Below, in pieces: positions 1-11,055 of a stretch of DNA of 64,000 bases. The position numbers and the translations under genes were made by a program. The first letter of the stretch is position 1. The number at the start of each line of letters is the position of its first letter. Under the pieces are notes generated by a model. The model was not told the DNA's origin and searched no databases. It saw nothing but the letters and a program-made list of their open reading frames with translations. The DNA is from Leptoclinus maculatus (Eukaryota; Chordata; Actinopteri; Perciformes; Stichaeidae), in assembly GCA_032191485.1 (NCBI GenBank), contig JAVDOI010000003.1:5243694-5307693 (forward strand). The letters run 5' to 3'.

Positions 1-4
1 TAAA

Positions 5-58
<54 letters not shown>

Positions 59-256
59 CGCACACACACACACACGCACACATGCACACACAGCAGCAGA
101 TCAACTTTTCCCATAAAGGAAGTTGTTTTGGCGTGATTTCTGCTGAAATGTTCATTTCAGAAAAAAAAGGATAAAGCGCATTTAGAGCCGTGCAATTTTG
201 CCTGTTAGCAAACAGCCTCCCAATTATCTTGCGTTTGATTGCTTGCCTCTATCAAG
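1..256. other. Intron end with (CA)n microsatellite
   Basis: Positions 10-92 are an imperfect (CA)n run broken by CGCACA and TGCACA variants. The rest up to 256 is an intron ending in a pyrimidine-rich acceptor whose AG is at 255-256. No coding exon is seen. The open frame does continue back to 190, but those residues do not match the LRR family. Confidence 0.6.
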
Positions 257-357
257 GTGAGCGATTAGACCAGCGCTCCTGTGAAGCTCTGGAAGTCGTT
301 CTGAAATCGCTGCACTTTGATTTCATCAATCTGCAGGCAGCCCAACTGGAAGAAAAT
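257..357 (+). CDS. PPP1R37-like exon a (first visible exon)
   Basis: The exon begins with the last two bases of a glycine codon (phase 1), then encodes ERLDQRSCEALE and continues to QLEEN before the donor GTGAGT at 358. This corresponds to the PPP1R37 segment GEKLDYKTCEALEEV...LDED, the first LRR-like strand after the N-terminal region. The acceptor AG at 255-256 follows a pyrimidine-rich stretch. The frame is open upstream to 190, but the residues before the glycine fit the family poorly, so 257 is preferred. Earlier exons with the start codon are outside the window. Confidence 0.8.
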
Positions 358-535
358 GTGAGTTTTATGAGCAAAACTTATTTTCCTCATCTTCGCTCTC
401 CCAATACAGTTTCATATTCAGGCCTTCCCTGTATCAGATTAGAGGCTATTTTTTTCCTTCCAAAAGAACTTCATAACATTCCTGTCAAATTTGGCGCCTT
501 GCTTTCTTCATTTTTTTTTCATCTCTCTCTTGCAG

Positions 536-655
536 GGAGCATCGTCCTTGCTGGATATGATTTTGTACTATGAATCTACAACCCATCTTGACATTTCTGA
601 CAACGGCAGCATGGGGACATTGTGTTGGAGGGCCCTCGCTCATTTGATAAAGCAG
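536..655 (+). CDS. PPP1R37-like exon b
   Basis: This 120-base exon encodes 40 residues, GASSLLDMILYYESTTHLDI through HLIKQ. The acceptor is TTGCAG at 530-535 after a strong T/C tract, and the donor is CAG|GTTGGC at 656. It follows exon a in phase 0 across a 178-base intron. The family counterpart reads GASALFDMIEYYESATHLNI, a very close match including the YYES and THL blocks. This is one LRR, with strand residues THLDISDN. Confidence 0.92.
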
Positions 656-1204
656 GTTGGCTGACGCAGTGGAATAGTAATCTTTTCTTGTATAGCCTTT
701 CTCTGGGGGATAATGTACATCCTGGAAAGTGAGTTTGTTGCACATTACATGGTTTGAAGACGCAGGGCAGAGCAAACAGGGTGAGAAGTTCTCCCACTGC
801 GAACACGAGCATGAACACATCAAAAACGCCGCCGCACGCGGCATCACTGCAGCATCGCAGATAGCATTAGCAGCATAACTGATTAGCTGTGGGGGGAGAA
901 ATGTTACCAGCGACTGACTTCCGTGTCTGTGCGATCAAAGCGGGACAGGATGAGGGAACACAATGCAAGGACTTTGAGCATGACCTCCAGTTCAGATTAT
1001 TTTCCTCACAAATGTAAGGACTCTCTCTCTTTAAATGAACTTACTTTAACAGTTTTCTCCTCACTATTTTGGTACTATTTTGGTTCTTTGGCATTGTGGA
1101 GAACTGACATTTGCTTCATCAAATTGGCAAGCTCAATGTGCTGTCTGACGTTTGGAGGGAAACACACTCTACAACGGAGTACTAGAGCCACTGCAAGTTA
1201 AAAA

Positions 1205-1345
1205 TATAATAACCCAGGAGCCGGGGGAGGGGGGTTATAGTCGAAGAAAAAAATAACTCTGAGATTAAAGTCGTAAATTTACGAGAAAAAAACTCACAAA
1301 TTTATGAGATTATAAAGTCATGAATATATGAGGGGAAAAATGGTG
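1205..1345. repeat. Dispersed repeat with TTTACGAGAAAAAA units
   Basis: Short degenerate units alternate 'gtcgtaaatttacgag' with A runs ('aaagtcatgaatatatgag'). This pattern of TTTACGAGAAAAAA and AAGTCGTAAA is familiar from dispersed low-complexity elements in fish genomes. No coding potential is seen. Confidence 0.5.
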
Positions 1346-1999
1346 GAGTTCAGAAGCGTGGTAACGCCATCTGTCTCAATTTTCCTGCTCCTAAAGTAGT
1401 GTTCTTATGGTAAGGATGGCCTCTGAGCGAGACAAAGGTCCTGAAAGATACATATACGTGTTTTCTTTCATGTTCTTTCTGTGAACATGAATGAAAACTA
1501 ATATTGTGGAAGATACAATAAATTAAAGATGAACAACTTCTCTCGTTGACTCCGATCACACGGCGTTATCATAGTTACACACTGACCGTGCCCAACTGTC
1601 ACCGTGTCAGTGTGAAGTGAAGACAACACAGAAAAGACACGTAACATGGCTGCTTGTGCTGCTTGTGTCCTCAGAGTTGGATGAGGAGAGAGACGTTAAC
1701 CCTGCTTAGCCTGCTGGGAAAAGATGGATGAATGGAGAGTCCGCTACAATATGATATATTTTGCTCTCTGCGGCTCACGCTAGCGCGGTGCAAAGTGAAG
1801 CGATCTGGTTTCTTAACAAAAACAACCCACTATAGTTTTCATTAGCAACGTTTTGCACGCCACTATTTGTCTGATAAATAAAACACAGCGAAAGTAAATC
1901 TGCGAAATAGGAGGTGCGGTGGAGACTACTCGCGGCAATAACTGTATATGTTAGCTAGCTAGCTAACAGCTATCTGGGTACCTGCCAGTCACATAGCCC

Positions 2000-2390
2000 T
2001 CTCACACCTCCACCGTGAACCAAGAATCCAAACACGGAGAAAAGTCTTGATTGAAGTATATGTGGCCGTGTTTAATGATTTAAAAGTCCCATATTGTCTT
2101 CTTTATTATCATAAAGCAGGTCTAGGTGCAAAATAAATGCTCAATCACACAGCCTGTATTCACAAACTGTGCATTTAAACGAGCCGTCGGCACTTCTGTA
2201 AGGTTGTAATGTCCAAACCATAGAGGTGACGCTAAACTCTGTGTAGTTGACACACACAGTGAGTCCCCGGCTGCAGTGACGGTACGAGAAACACAATGAG
2301 TCTTTTTAACATTAAAGCATGCCCACATGTTAAAGTAGAAACCCCAAACACAAGTATGAACCTGAAAATGAGCATGATGTGTCTCCTTTA
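2000..2390. repeat. Dispersed fish-type repeat, copy 1
   Basis: The block from 2008 ('cctccaccgtgaac', then 'gaatccaaacac' and 'gagaaaagtcttgat') recurs at 8601 in the same order. The downstream part ('aagtatgaacctgaaaatga', 'gtctcctttaatg') resembles a repeat common in fish genomes. Its class is not determined. Confidence 0.55.
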
Positions 2391-3129
2391 ATGTCTCTAA
2401 TGTCTCATGCTTGCACAGGCGTGTTACTCATCCAAGCGAGTCCAAAGTGTTTTAAATAACCAGGTTTTAGCGTGCATGTGTTAGGGGAAGTAGTGAGCAT
2501 TCTACTGGATTAATGAGACTTGCACGAGTTCTGTGAGAGTCTGTAAACTGATGTTTTGATATGGTTTTGGCTGTTCAATTCATCGAGACTTGTCTCCGGT
2601 TTTGGATTTTGGAAGCAGCATACAGACAGTTGGTGACTAGCTGGTGAACGTGGTGGAGCTTTCAGCAGATAGAGAGACAGATATGTTTCTCTGGAGTATG
2701 TAGAGACCAAGAACAGCCAGAGCTCAAATAAAAAACAATAGATTCTTAGATTCATCGGGTGGACACAAACACAAAATTAAAAATCTCTGCTCAGCTACTT
2801 CCAGTATCATTCTACACCTACCCAAACCCGTACCTATGACGGCCCATATGTTCCCCGACAGTATCGACCGGACCTTGCCGTCAGTCAGGCTGGTTTTGTT
2901 CTTCCTCCTAGTTTCTCCTAAGTGTTTGATGTCAGGGAGGGAGGACAGACAGGCCGGTCCAGTGCGAGGGTGGAACACTCAGAACCGCCTTCTGCACTTT
3001 TCTTCTGAGACAGGCCTGAGTGATAGTGAAGCTCATACATCGTTCTTTCTCTGGGAGATTAGACATTCTGATACTTTTTTGAACTGTCTCTTTGTGCTTG
3101 CATCTGTAGTCACTGTGTGTCTGTTGCAG

Positions 3130-3277
3130 AGCGTGCGTCTGTCCAGACTGGACGTGTGTAATGTGCCCGTGGTGGACTACCCTGCCCAATCTCTATCCAA
3201 AGCTCTGCTGACCAGCCGGCTCATAGTGCTGCACCTTCACAACGCCCAGCTCAGTGGCATGCCACTATACACACTGG
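3130..3277 (+). CDS. PPP1R37-like exon c
   Basis: The acceptor is TTGCAG at 3124-3129. The exon encodes SVRLSRLDVCNVPVVDYPAQ, then SLSKALLTSRLIVLHLHNAQ, LSG, and ends in the first base of a codon at donor G|GTATGA. The family counterpart, SCLQYLDARNTPLLDHSAPF followed by LAVLHLENASLSG, has the same length. Two LRR strands are visible (LSRLDVCN and LIVLHLHN). The donor is followed within about ten bases by a (CA)n tract (3286-3324), an unusual placement that could affect splicing. Confidence 0.92.
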
Positions 3278-3284
3278 GTATGAT

Positions 3285-3328
<44 letters not shown>

Positions 3329-3439
3329 CATCCTCACTGCACATACCTGATCTTTTGCTTTTGTTTGTTTAATCATTTTTTCCTGTGCAAGTGTGGACTG
3401 TGAGCGTAAATCCACGCGTGCCTGCATGCATTGGTGAAT

Positions 3440-3476
<37 letters not shown>

Positions 3477-3607
3477 TTTTGGGTGTGTCCTGTGGCCAGC
3501 AGGACCAGATTTTGACCTGTGACCCTCTCTGCAGGTCTGGACCGGGATTACAGTTCTAATCTCTTACCTGTCACTTTACACACCGCTGCACACATCTATG
3601 GTAGCCA

Positions 3608-3660
<53 letters not shown>

Positions 3661-4003
3661 TATTCACTATACACGTTTTGGAGCCATGTAGAATCTCTCA
3701 AACAAAAATATAAATAGATAGATCGATGAATAGATTTTCTTTCATTGTATTTGATCTCTACACACTCTACACATGGTACCACAGCCACACTTGTTCACAC
3801 ACACTTACAGCATAGAAACACACAAATTGTTTCCTACAAATGATTTAAAGGGTCATTTGACATAAAAAAAGAAATTAAAAAAAGCGTGTCCACTTCAGCG
3901 AGGTCTGTCCTCCCTGATCTTCATTGATTGGCTGCTGTTCTATCTCTGAACAGTATCCGTGGAGATGGAGAAGGGGAATGGGGGAGTGGGATATTGGACG
4001 GGT

Positions 4004-4006
<3 letters not shown>

Positions 4007-4063
<57 letters not shown>
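4007..4063. repeat. (CA)n microsatellite
   Basis: An almost perfect AC dinucleotide run of about 57 bases inside the intron. Confidence 0.95.
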
Positions 4064-4068
<5 letters not shown>

Positions 4069-5211
4069 AATTACTGGATGTATATACACACATAGAAATA
4101 CCCAAGCCACGGGCGAACACAACACTCAGAGGGGGGGGGGGGCTGAGGGCTGCACATGGATGGACACACACGCATACAGTACATGGACAGTCGCGTGCAT
4201 TTTCATTAAATCATCAAATAAAATCACAATATTTTTTAGAATATGACCAGATGTCATGGTAAAACAATCCCTGCTTTTGATTCTTTGTTGGGACAAAGAG
4301 ATCAGTGAACACAGCCTCTCATCTCCTCTCAGCTGGGAGCAGACAGAGAACCAAATGGACGCAGTATGCTGCCCACTCTTCCTGACAGCAACTTGCTCCT
4401 CAAACACTTTCTGCCATTTTCTGGATCTCTTTGATATTTTGGGGTCTCACAACAACCCCCCCCCCCCCCCCCCCACCCCCCACCCCGCTCATCTCTCATC
4501 CCACCCCATCCATCCCACCCCATCCTCTCTGCCTTAGCTGAGCCCAGCGCCACCTCCCATCCTTCCCTCCCCGGCGGGGGGTCCCGGCTGAGGATCATTG
4601 CCTTCGATCGGAGGGGCCTCTGATTGCGGGATTGGGCGCTCGCGGCGGACTCGACCAGATCAATCCCACCGATTCCACCATTTGAGTCCCACTGTGCCTG
4701 ATGACAATGTTGGCATTCCACATGCAGCCCAACAGGCTTGATCAAATCTACCGCATCGATCTGGATGCGAGGGGCAGCGAGGGCCCAGGCAACACTGACA
4801 CATGTGTACCGCAGTACAGTACACAAATAAATATAAATACAAGATATATCTCCGAAACACAATCAAATATGTGGCAAAGTACCAAAGTGACAAGATCCAT
4901 CTGACTGGCGTACACACTGACAGTTGGAAGTTAACTGGTGTTTTGTAAGGTCCCCTGTGCTGGGGAGTCACAACTCTGGCTCCAACAATGGCTTGTTCGT
5001 GTTAGAATGGTGACGGAGTGCCACTTGATCCTTACCGCAGTAATTGCAGCAGGCGGCGAGTCCTGCTGTGCTTCGTTTTCATGCTCAAGTTCACTCGACA
5101 TCAATCAGTCTATCACAGTTACAACCTGAAGGCCCCATGTTTGGCTTCTCAGAGGACATTCTACTGGATCATATCTAACATCAATTTACAAAGATCCATA
5201 CGTCTTAATTT

Positions 5212-5233
5212 GGGGGGGGGGGGGGGGGGGGGG
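5212..5233. repeat. Poly-G run
   Basis: An uninterrupted G homopolymer of about 22 bases. Tracts of this length are error-prone in sequencing and could form G-quadruplex structures. Confidence 0.9.
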
Positions 5234-5569
5234 AGTTGGTTCCATCCAAAGTTAGAGGAGCAAATCTCCGTACACTCCGGTCCTCAGCACTGCTGACTTC
5301 TCTGTTGCTGTGAGTTTATAGACAGGCATATGCTTCCGATCATTTTACCTTCCAGCCAGGAGCTTCGACAGCTGTGTGTAACATGTGGGAGCTTCACATT
5401 ATCCCAGTGACAAGGACCTGGTCCCCAACTGGCTTCCCATCAACAACCACTGCTACTGCTCTGCTCAGATATCAACTCAGGATACTCACTCAGCTCAGAA
5501 TAACTTCACCAAATAAATTGTGTTTAGCAGTTTTTTACTGGTGACCCAATGGTTAAGTTGCATATCTAA

Positions 5570-5917
5570 CCCGTTCTCACTCCCAGCTCGGCAAATAGCG
5601 ACGCTTGGTCAGTGACCCTCAGCAGCTGATACTAGCGGACCAAGGCTCCATTTAGCGTCTGCATGACGCACCGGGCTTTCAACTAACTCCAATGTAAACC
5701 CATCCATTATCAGACGCTCAGAGCAACTGACGTATAAAGAGCAAGGAAGTCTGCTTGGGGAGGAGGTCGAGGTGGATGGATGTACATTGTGAATGCATAA
5801 AAGAAGCGGAAACTGACACGTCCAAGGCTGACGGTAGAGGGAAACCTAGAGCGGCATAGTCGGAAGTTTAGGGCCACTGACCGAGCGTTGGTATATGACG
5901 AGTTGGGAGTGAGAGCG
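5570..5917. mobile_element. MITE-like DNA transposon (family 1), complete copy
   Basis: The left end reads CCCGTTCTCACTCCCAGCTC. The right end, read on the other strand, is CGCTCTCACTCCCAACTCGT, and the match continues into GACGCTTGGTCAGTG versus AACGCTCGGTCAGTG. This gives imperfect terminal inverted repeats of about 45 bases around a roughly 350-base non-coding body. Related pieces occur at 33931-33947, 38055-38476 and 45700-45824. No transposase is encoded, so the element is non-autonomous. The target duplication is not clear. Confidence 0.75.
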
Positions 5918-6120
5918 TGATGGCACATCTCAACGTCCACGGTTTATTAATCAAACAAATTACACACATCTTAAAGTCACACACATGTCTGCCAGTATTT
6001 GTCTTTCAAGCTACGTAATTCAACAGTTTGAGGAGCGTAATTGTACTTTACGGTAGTAATGTAAATTCTGGATCCAGTTTCTTATCTTTTGTTGATCTTT
6101 TCTTTTGCCGCTGCCTGTAG

Positions 6121-6276
6121 TTGGTGCACTGAAGTCAAACAAGGCTTTGAAAGAGCTCCACCTTACCAACAACCTGCTGAACAGATACCAGGATGCCATG
6201 CATTTAGGGGACCTGCTGCGCTACAACACCACTTTACAGACATTGGAGCTCAGCAGCAATGTTGTAGCAGATGCTG
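6121..6276 (+). CDS. PPP1R37-like exon d
   Basis: The acceptor GCCTGTAG at 6113-6120 follows a strong T-rich tract. The split codon g|tt gives Val, then GALKSNKALKELHLTNNLLN, RYQDAMHLGDLLRYNTTLQ and TLELSSNVVADA, ending in the first base of a Gly codon before donor GTAGGA at 6277. The PPP1R37 counterpart reads ALKMNMNLRELYLADNKLN, then QDSAQLGNLLKFNCSLQ and LDLRNNHVLDSG. This is the best-conserved block of the gene, with two LRR strands (LKELHLTNN and LQTLELSSN). Confidence 0.95.
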
Positions 6277-6429
6277 GTAGGATGTTCATCTTTGTTACAG
6301 AACAAAAAAGATATATTTATTCAAAGCACTCGGTTTTGTCTAATTGAGAACCCATGGGTTCATCCTATTGATGAAATGTATTTAATGGAGGACATGTTTG
6401 GTGTGGTGAGTGCTGAATGATAAAATAAC

Positions 6430-6591
6430 AATGAAATAAGGTTTATATAGTAACAAAGAGCACCTGTCTTACAAGTTGAAAAGAGGTATTTGGAGGTGCT
6501 TGAAGGCCGTGTTTTTAACCTTGGATAGAGCCAGGCTAGCTGTTTCTCCCTGTGTCCAGTCTTTATGCTAAGCTAAGCTAACCATGTCCTC
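6430..6591 (-). repeat. Dispersed fish repeat ('aagactggaaacaggg' family), minus orientation
   Basis: Read in reverse, this segment has ggttagcttagcttagcata, aagactgg, cagggagaaacagctagcct and ggctctatcc in that order. A plus-oriented relative lies at 19075-19262 with the preceding part ('ttcaacattttgggaaatag') and the trailing part ('ctcactaattaacac'). This block is a very common dispersed repeat in percomorph genomes. Confidence 0.65.
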
Positions 6592-7395
6592 ACCATACAC
6601 TGTAGACTGTATATAGATGGCCGATGCGTCTCCACTTCATCCCACTGTAAATTAAGCCAAAATATCCCAGATATGGGAGCTGCCATCTTGACATTATTTG
6701 GAGCCAGAGTCTGTGCGGTTGTGATCCGGGGGTTCTGGAGCCACATTATAAGAACAATAGAAAGCCTCTTGACTGCAAACATTACAAACTGCTATGGGAT
6801 GTGTACGGCACAGGACAGGAGGGCTCTACATGGGGTATTTAAAACCACCCAGAACATCAGTGGTACCATCTACTGAGTCAGTGATTTTGGCGAGAAGAGG
6901 AGCCTGAGAAGAGCTAAAGGATATTAAAGACAAAACCCAGCTTGTTAGCGTGAGCCACCTAGCTGCTATGCTAGCACCACTGTTTTGCTAAAGGGACAAA
7001 ATTATTATATCTCTATAACTACATTTATGATCAAATCGACACATGTTCTGTTGCACAGCACAGTGACAGTTATGGATGGTTAGAGTTACATCTCCTCTCT
7101 CGTACAATTCCAGAGTCCACGACTACGTCACTCAGAGCAGCTGTCAATCCCAGCTGTCAATTATGATGTCACCCTCCTTTTCATAGCATCAAATAACGAA
7201 TTAAATCGTAATTTATCACATCAATTAACAATTTAATATACAACAACGCGATGAAAACTTCATTGCTGCTGCCATTAGCACGGAGGCAGTGAGTTAATGA
7301 CCGATACCGCAGCCAGCCACCAGGGGGCGATCCAGGTGTTTTGGCTTCACTTTCGGTAGCTGTCATGTCCTCCATCTCTATATACAGTCTATGGT
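6592..7395. mobile_element. Non-autonomous DNA transposon with TIRs
   Basis: The left end ACCATA...AGACTGTATATAGATGG (from 6592) pairs with the right end CCATCTCTATATACAGTCTATGGT (to 7395), giving imperfect inverted ends of about 25 bases around roughly 800 bases. The interior has phrases typical of a fish repeat, such as 'gatgcgtctccacttc' and 'ccaccagggggcgatcc'. No transposase frame is seen. Confidence 0.65.
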
Positions 7396-8207
7396 CCTGA
7401 CTCTAGCTTTGTGCTTAATGCACAGGACATGAGATTGATGTCAGTCCTGGCAATCCTGCGAATTCACAGGTCAGAGTTCAACATCTGTTGTCATTCAGCC
7501 AATGGAATCACAGATTTATTTGATATGTCACACACTCAATGTGTGAAGTGCAGATTAATTAATTGACTCTGAATAATTGTTTCTGGAAAGATTTAGTTGA
7601 ACATTTTGAAAATAAGCGATTGGTAAAAAATGTTTAGGGTAAGTTAATGTAAAACAAAAATGTGAAAACAACGACTTGTGGTTATAGAAGAAGTCACACG
7701 GTTCTTCACATCTCACGCTCTGAAAGAAATCGTATAAGCGTAGCTCCCAGAATGTTGCACAACGCCTTTAAACCTGAGGCAAACATTTTTCGCTGCGAAA
7801 TGGATTCCCACATTGTCATGATTTACACGGTGTGAACGAGAGGCAGAGCACATGTTCACAGAAGTTGTTTGCAATTGAGACACATAACCTCATTAATCAT
7901 TAGTAACACTTTGGCAGCCTTTGTTCAGTTTCTGCTAATTAAAGAATGACCCTACTAACTTTGCTTGCCAGCAGCTTACAAGGAAACACACCAAAGCAAC
8001 AGGATAGGTAAACACAGTTTGCAGACATGCACAGTCCAGCTTTAAGATGAAGATTAAGCACATAGCTCCATCATTCCCACCAAACATCTATCAGTGCCAC
8101 TTAGCTTACATATACAAAGCTGAATTATTAGCTGTAATTATGAATTAGCTGAACAGCTGAACCTGTTTAGTTACTACAATGCAAAGTTGTGTTTTTTCAC
8201 TCCGCAG

Positions 8208-8320
8208 GTTTGGAGGAGCTGTGTGATGGTCTGAGGTGGCAGACGGCTGGTGTGAGGGTCTTACTGCTGAGGAACAACCAGATCACTGCAAATGGAATGG
8301 TCCATCTGGCCAAGGCTCTG
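8208..8320 (+). CDS. PPP1R37-like exon e
   Basis: The acceptor is CTCCGCAG at 8200-8207. The exon completes the Gly codon of exon d, then encodes LEELCDGLRWQTAGVRVLLL, RNNQITANGM and VHLAKAL, ending exactly before the donor GTGAGG. The family counterpart is GLAYICEGLK...LVTLVLWNNQLTHTGMAFL. One LRR strand is present (VRVLLLRNN). Phase and length fit both neighbours. Confidence 0.93.
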
Positions 8321-8569
8321 GTGAGGATCATGATACCAGCTTTTAGTTTGGAACAAAATCCATTAATGCCAAAAGTCAGCATTACATATGTGTGTTCCAA
8401 GGACAAAGAACAGACCTTTTCTTTTCTCCGTGGACATCTGAAACTTCAGTCTAAGTGCGGTGGTTTCTCCGTAGCGGCCGTAGTTTTCCTCACACGGTAA
8501 CTTCAAAGGAATACTTCTCCCACAAAAGGACCATTTGTATATCTATTACTCACGGTGTGTTCCCTTGAC

Positions 8570-8720
8570 TTCTTGAAGAGAACGTAGTTTTTCTCTCATG
8601 CCTCCACGGTGAACTGAGAATCCAAACACAGAGAAAAGTCTTGATGAATTGAAATAAGTGGAGGCCGCATTTCAAAACATACAACTTGTGCAGTATAATC
8701 CAAGTCACTATCCCGCCATT
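8570..8720. repeat. Dispersed fish-type repeat, copy 2
   Basis: It shares 'cctccacggtgaac', 'gaatccaaacac' and 'gagaaaagtcttgat' with the block at 2008-2052, in the same order and orientation, so the two are members of one family. Confidence 0.55.
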
Positions 8721-9119
8721 TCTCCTCATTAAAGTAACTTGTACTTGTAATTCTAAGGGGAAATGATTTGTTACAGGGGCTACTTAACTTTTGTGTTGAA
8801 CCCTTAAAAGGATTAATAGATTTGTTCCTCATTACTATTCTAATGTAAGTGATCCCTCATTCCATGGTCAACTCATTACAAAGTCTATCTGAGGCTTCAG
8901 CAGTCTGAGTTACACAACTCTAATAGGTAATAACAAAGATACAGCATTTGTGTTACCTCTGCCACAGCTCTGCAAGGAAACATTAACAGGGAAGGAGACA
9001 GAAAGAGGGAAGCATCTCAGGATCACATATCCCACAGAATTCCATCTTGTCAGGCTTTAGGTAATGCATTTATGTCCAATGAGTGTGAGTAGCTACTGGC
9101 AGCTAGGGGCGTGGCTTAA

Positions 9120-9380
9120 GTGTGTGTGGGAAACCACACGGGGAGGAGACTGTTCCTGACAACAATGGCGACTCCTGAAGAGGTTAGCGCAGACGCTGCA
9201 GTAGCACCAGTTCCATCAGAACTGGAGAGTTGTTCTTCATTGATAGAAGAGCAAAGAACGACACTGAAGGCTTTATTCAATGGAAGGTTCTTCTGCTCCT
9301 GCAAGAGTTTGGCTTCTCAGATGGTTCTGTGTAACAAACATGTTATGTCTGACCATGAAGTGATCACAGAAACCCTCTGA
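9120..9380 (+). pseudogene. Transposon-derived ORF fragment resembling the start of a RecQ-like helicase
   Basis: An 86-codon frame includes MATPEEVSADAAVAPVPSEL, then ESCSSLIEEQRTTLKALFNG, then runs out in unrelated residues. The string 'SSLIEEQRTTLKALFNG' recalls the motif-0 region of RecQ-type helicases (LKxEQxxALKAFLNG, which precedes the Walker A loop). Frames like this are often carried by repetitive elements in fish genomes. The Walker A motif and everything after it are missing, so this copy cannot be functional. It lies inside an intron of the LRR gene. The helicase assignment is a resemblance only. Confidence 0.45.
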
Positions 9381-9619
9381 GCTGTGTTAAACCGAGTTAA
9401 ACTGTCCAACTTATACCTGCTTTCCTTTATATATTGCGGTGGCCTCACCCAGAGAACTCCCCCCCCCCCCACCACCACCACCCAAAAGTCCCGCCTCCAC
9501 ACTGTACACTCCTAATAACATGCATTCCTTCCGCCTGATTGGCAGCATAAACTGCACCTTCCTGTGTCATGTGAGTGGCGACTGTGGAAGTCAAAAGGCT
9601 AGAAATTAAAGGCCTGCCT

Positions 9620-9673
<54 letters not shown>
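9620..9673. repeat. (CA)n microsatellite
   Basis: A perfect AC run of about 54 bases in the intron between exons e and f. Confidence 0.95.
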
Positions 9674-9674
<1 letters not shown>

Positions 9675-10913
9675 CCCCTGTCTCCTCCAGTGCTACCAAA
9701 AGAAGGAACAGTTTGATTAAATAATAGATGCGCGTTAAGGAGGGGTGCTCATGTGGACTGCCAGTCAAGGAGATAAGTAGATGTCCTTGCAGGCCGTAAT
9801 GATGATAATTAGACCCGTAGCTGGTTGTGTCGAATATGATGACGAGGAATGCTGTTATTAACCTTTCTGGTTGGTCTGTGTGCTTTTATTCTCTGTCCTC
9901 GTGGCTCGTCTTTTGAAAGACTAACTAGGGGAGCAGAAGTGGGCCAAAATCCACTTCCAGGTCTAGAATTTGGATAATAATTCTAAATTTACTCTATAAA
10001 AAAAAGGTGAGGTGATTATGTCATGCAGGGCTTTTGTTTTCTTTCTACTTTGTGAGTTCCGCTGTTTTTTGTTTAAAGCCAGCATGTCATGTGTGAAAGC
10101 ATACTGTGTTTTTGGTGGTTTCACACTCTTACCCCCCTCAAACTTCTCACTCCAACCCTCCTGTGGTTTACGTTTGACAGGCTTCAACCATGCTCGACTC
10201 TCACACACTCTCAACCACGCAGTCGCCTCTTTAATTGTCTGCTATTATCCCTCGTGCATATCCATCCGAGATGCTCTTCCTCCCTCTCCTCCTCCCCTCT
10301 TCACCGGAGAAGCTTCTCGCCACGCGTTGGATGTGGCGGTGCCCCTGTGTGTGCCGAGGAAAGAAAGGGGGGGGACCCTCTCAAGTGTGTTTGTTGTCAC
10401 CGTGGTGCAAATTAACTCCAAAAAGAAGAGGCTCTCCGGGTCTGTCTGTTGCCTTCCTGGCTTCCTTTCCTCCCCCGCGCTCCCTCTCTCTTCAGAACGC
10501 TGACCAGAGGAGTTTAACAAGGGTGGCGAGGCGAGGGGGCAACCGAGGAGTGGGTGGCGCGTTCCTCTTCAAGCTGTTGGGCAACATGGGCCTCTTGTGC
10601 CCCAGACACCCCCAGCTTTATGCGCCAGCTAATCAACCTTCAACGCTAATGTGACTCTGGAGAGTGGAAACAGAAGTTCTGAGCATTTAACATGAGAGGA
10701 AACAGTTTGAAAAGGAATAATAATCACCGCATAATAATAATGATGATTAAAACTTCTCAGCCTTTTCACACTGAAAGTATCTGCTACACAGAGTCTGAAC
10801 CGAAGCTTCATTGTCGTGGTGAAGTCAAAGTAAAGCAGTGATGAAAAGTCCTCAGTTCCAGTTGGAACAGTGTTTGGTCCGAGGTAAACGTGGAGATGAA
10901 TGCTGTTTTTCAG

Positions 10914-11055
10914 CCCGTGCTGAAGGTCCTGCAGGTCCTGGATTTGGGTGAGAACCTCCTGGGGAACGAGGGCATGCAGGTGATCAGGGAGCCTCTGATG
11001 GTGAACTGCTCGCTGCTGCAGCTCGGCCTGGCCCAAGCCAACATCACATGTGAAG
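10914..11055 (+). CDS. PPP1R37-like exon f
   Basis: The acceptor TTTTTCAG ends at 10913. The exon encodes PVLKVLQVLDLGENLLGNEG, then MQVIREPLMVNCSLLQLGLA, then QANITCE and the first base of Gly, before the donor GTACAA. The family counterpart is SLETLNLGHNPIGNEG, then LISNRSVLRLGLASTKLTCEG. Two LRR strands are visible (LQVLDLGEN and LLQLGLAQA), and the GNEG and TCEG signatures are retained. Confidence 0.93.

Larger units (their letters stand above)
656..3129 (+). other. Intron with dispersed repeats
   Basis: This intron separates exons b and c. It holds two dispersed repeats described separately (1205-1345 and 2000-2390). I see nothing gene-like in the rest: the open frames are short, lack family resemblance and are not flanked by paired splice sites that would keep the LRR frame. 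Confidence 0.6.
3278..6120 (+). other. Intron dense in simple repeats
   Basis: This intron carries (CA)n/(TG)n tracts at 3286-3324, 3440-3472, 3610-3657 and 4007-4063, homopolymer G/C runs at 4130-4141, 4458-4475 and 5212-5233, and the MITE-like element at 5570-5917. Long open frames here are low-complexity products of the microsatellites (THTHTH or CVCVCV). No exon is recognised. Confidence 0.6.
6277..8207 (+). other. Intron filled with DNA-transposon and dispersed repeats
   Basis: This intron holds a fish-type repeat (about 6430-6591) and a TIR element (6592-7395). From 7396 to 8207 I see A/T-rich intron with no recognised element apart from ordinary splice signals near 8207. Confidence 0.55.
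8321..10913 (+). other. Intron with repeats and a transposon ORF fragment
   Basis: Contents: a repeat end near 8495-8545 ('aaaggaatacttctcccaca'), the second copy of the 2008-type repeat (8601-8674), a RecQ-like transposon ORF fragment (9120-9380), a short C run (9461-9471) and a (CA)n run (9620-9673). From 9700 to 10913 there is C/T-rich, non-repetitive intron with several overlapping chance frames. No exon is recognised there. Confidence 0.55.

Noticed and set aside
190..256. Open frame continuing upstream of the first LRR exon with an ATG-like start
   Set aside because: The start shown is not a real ATG in context, the residues do not fit the LRR family alignment, and a good acceptor AG at 255-256 explains the start of similarity.
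3924..4262. Open frames of THTHTH and CVCVCV type across the window
   Set aside because: These are translations of (CA)n/(TG)n microsatellites, present on both strands in several frames, with no family similarity.
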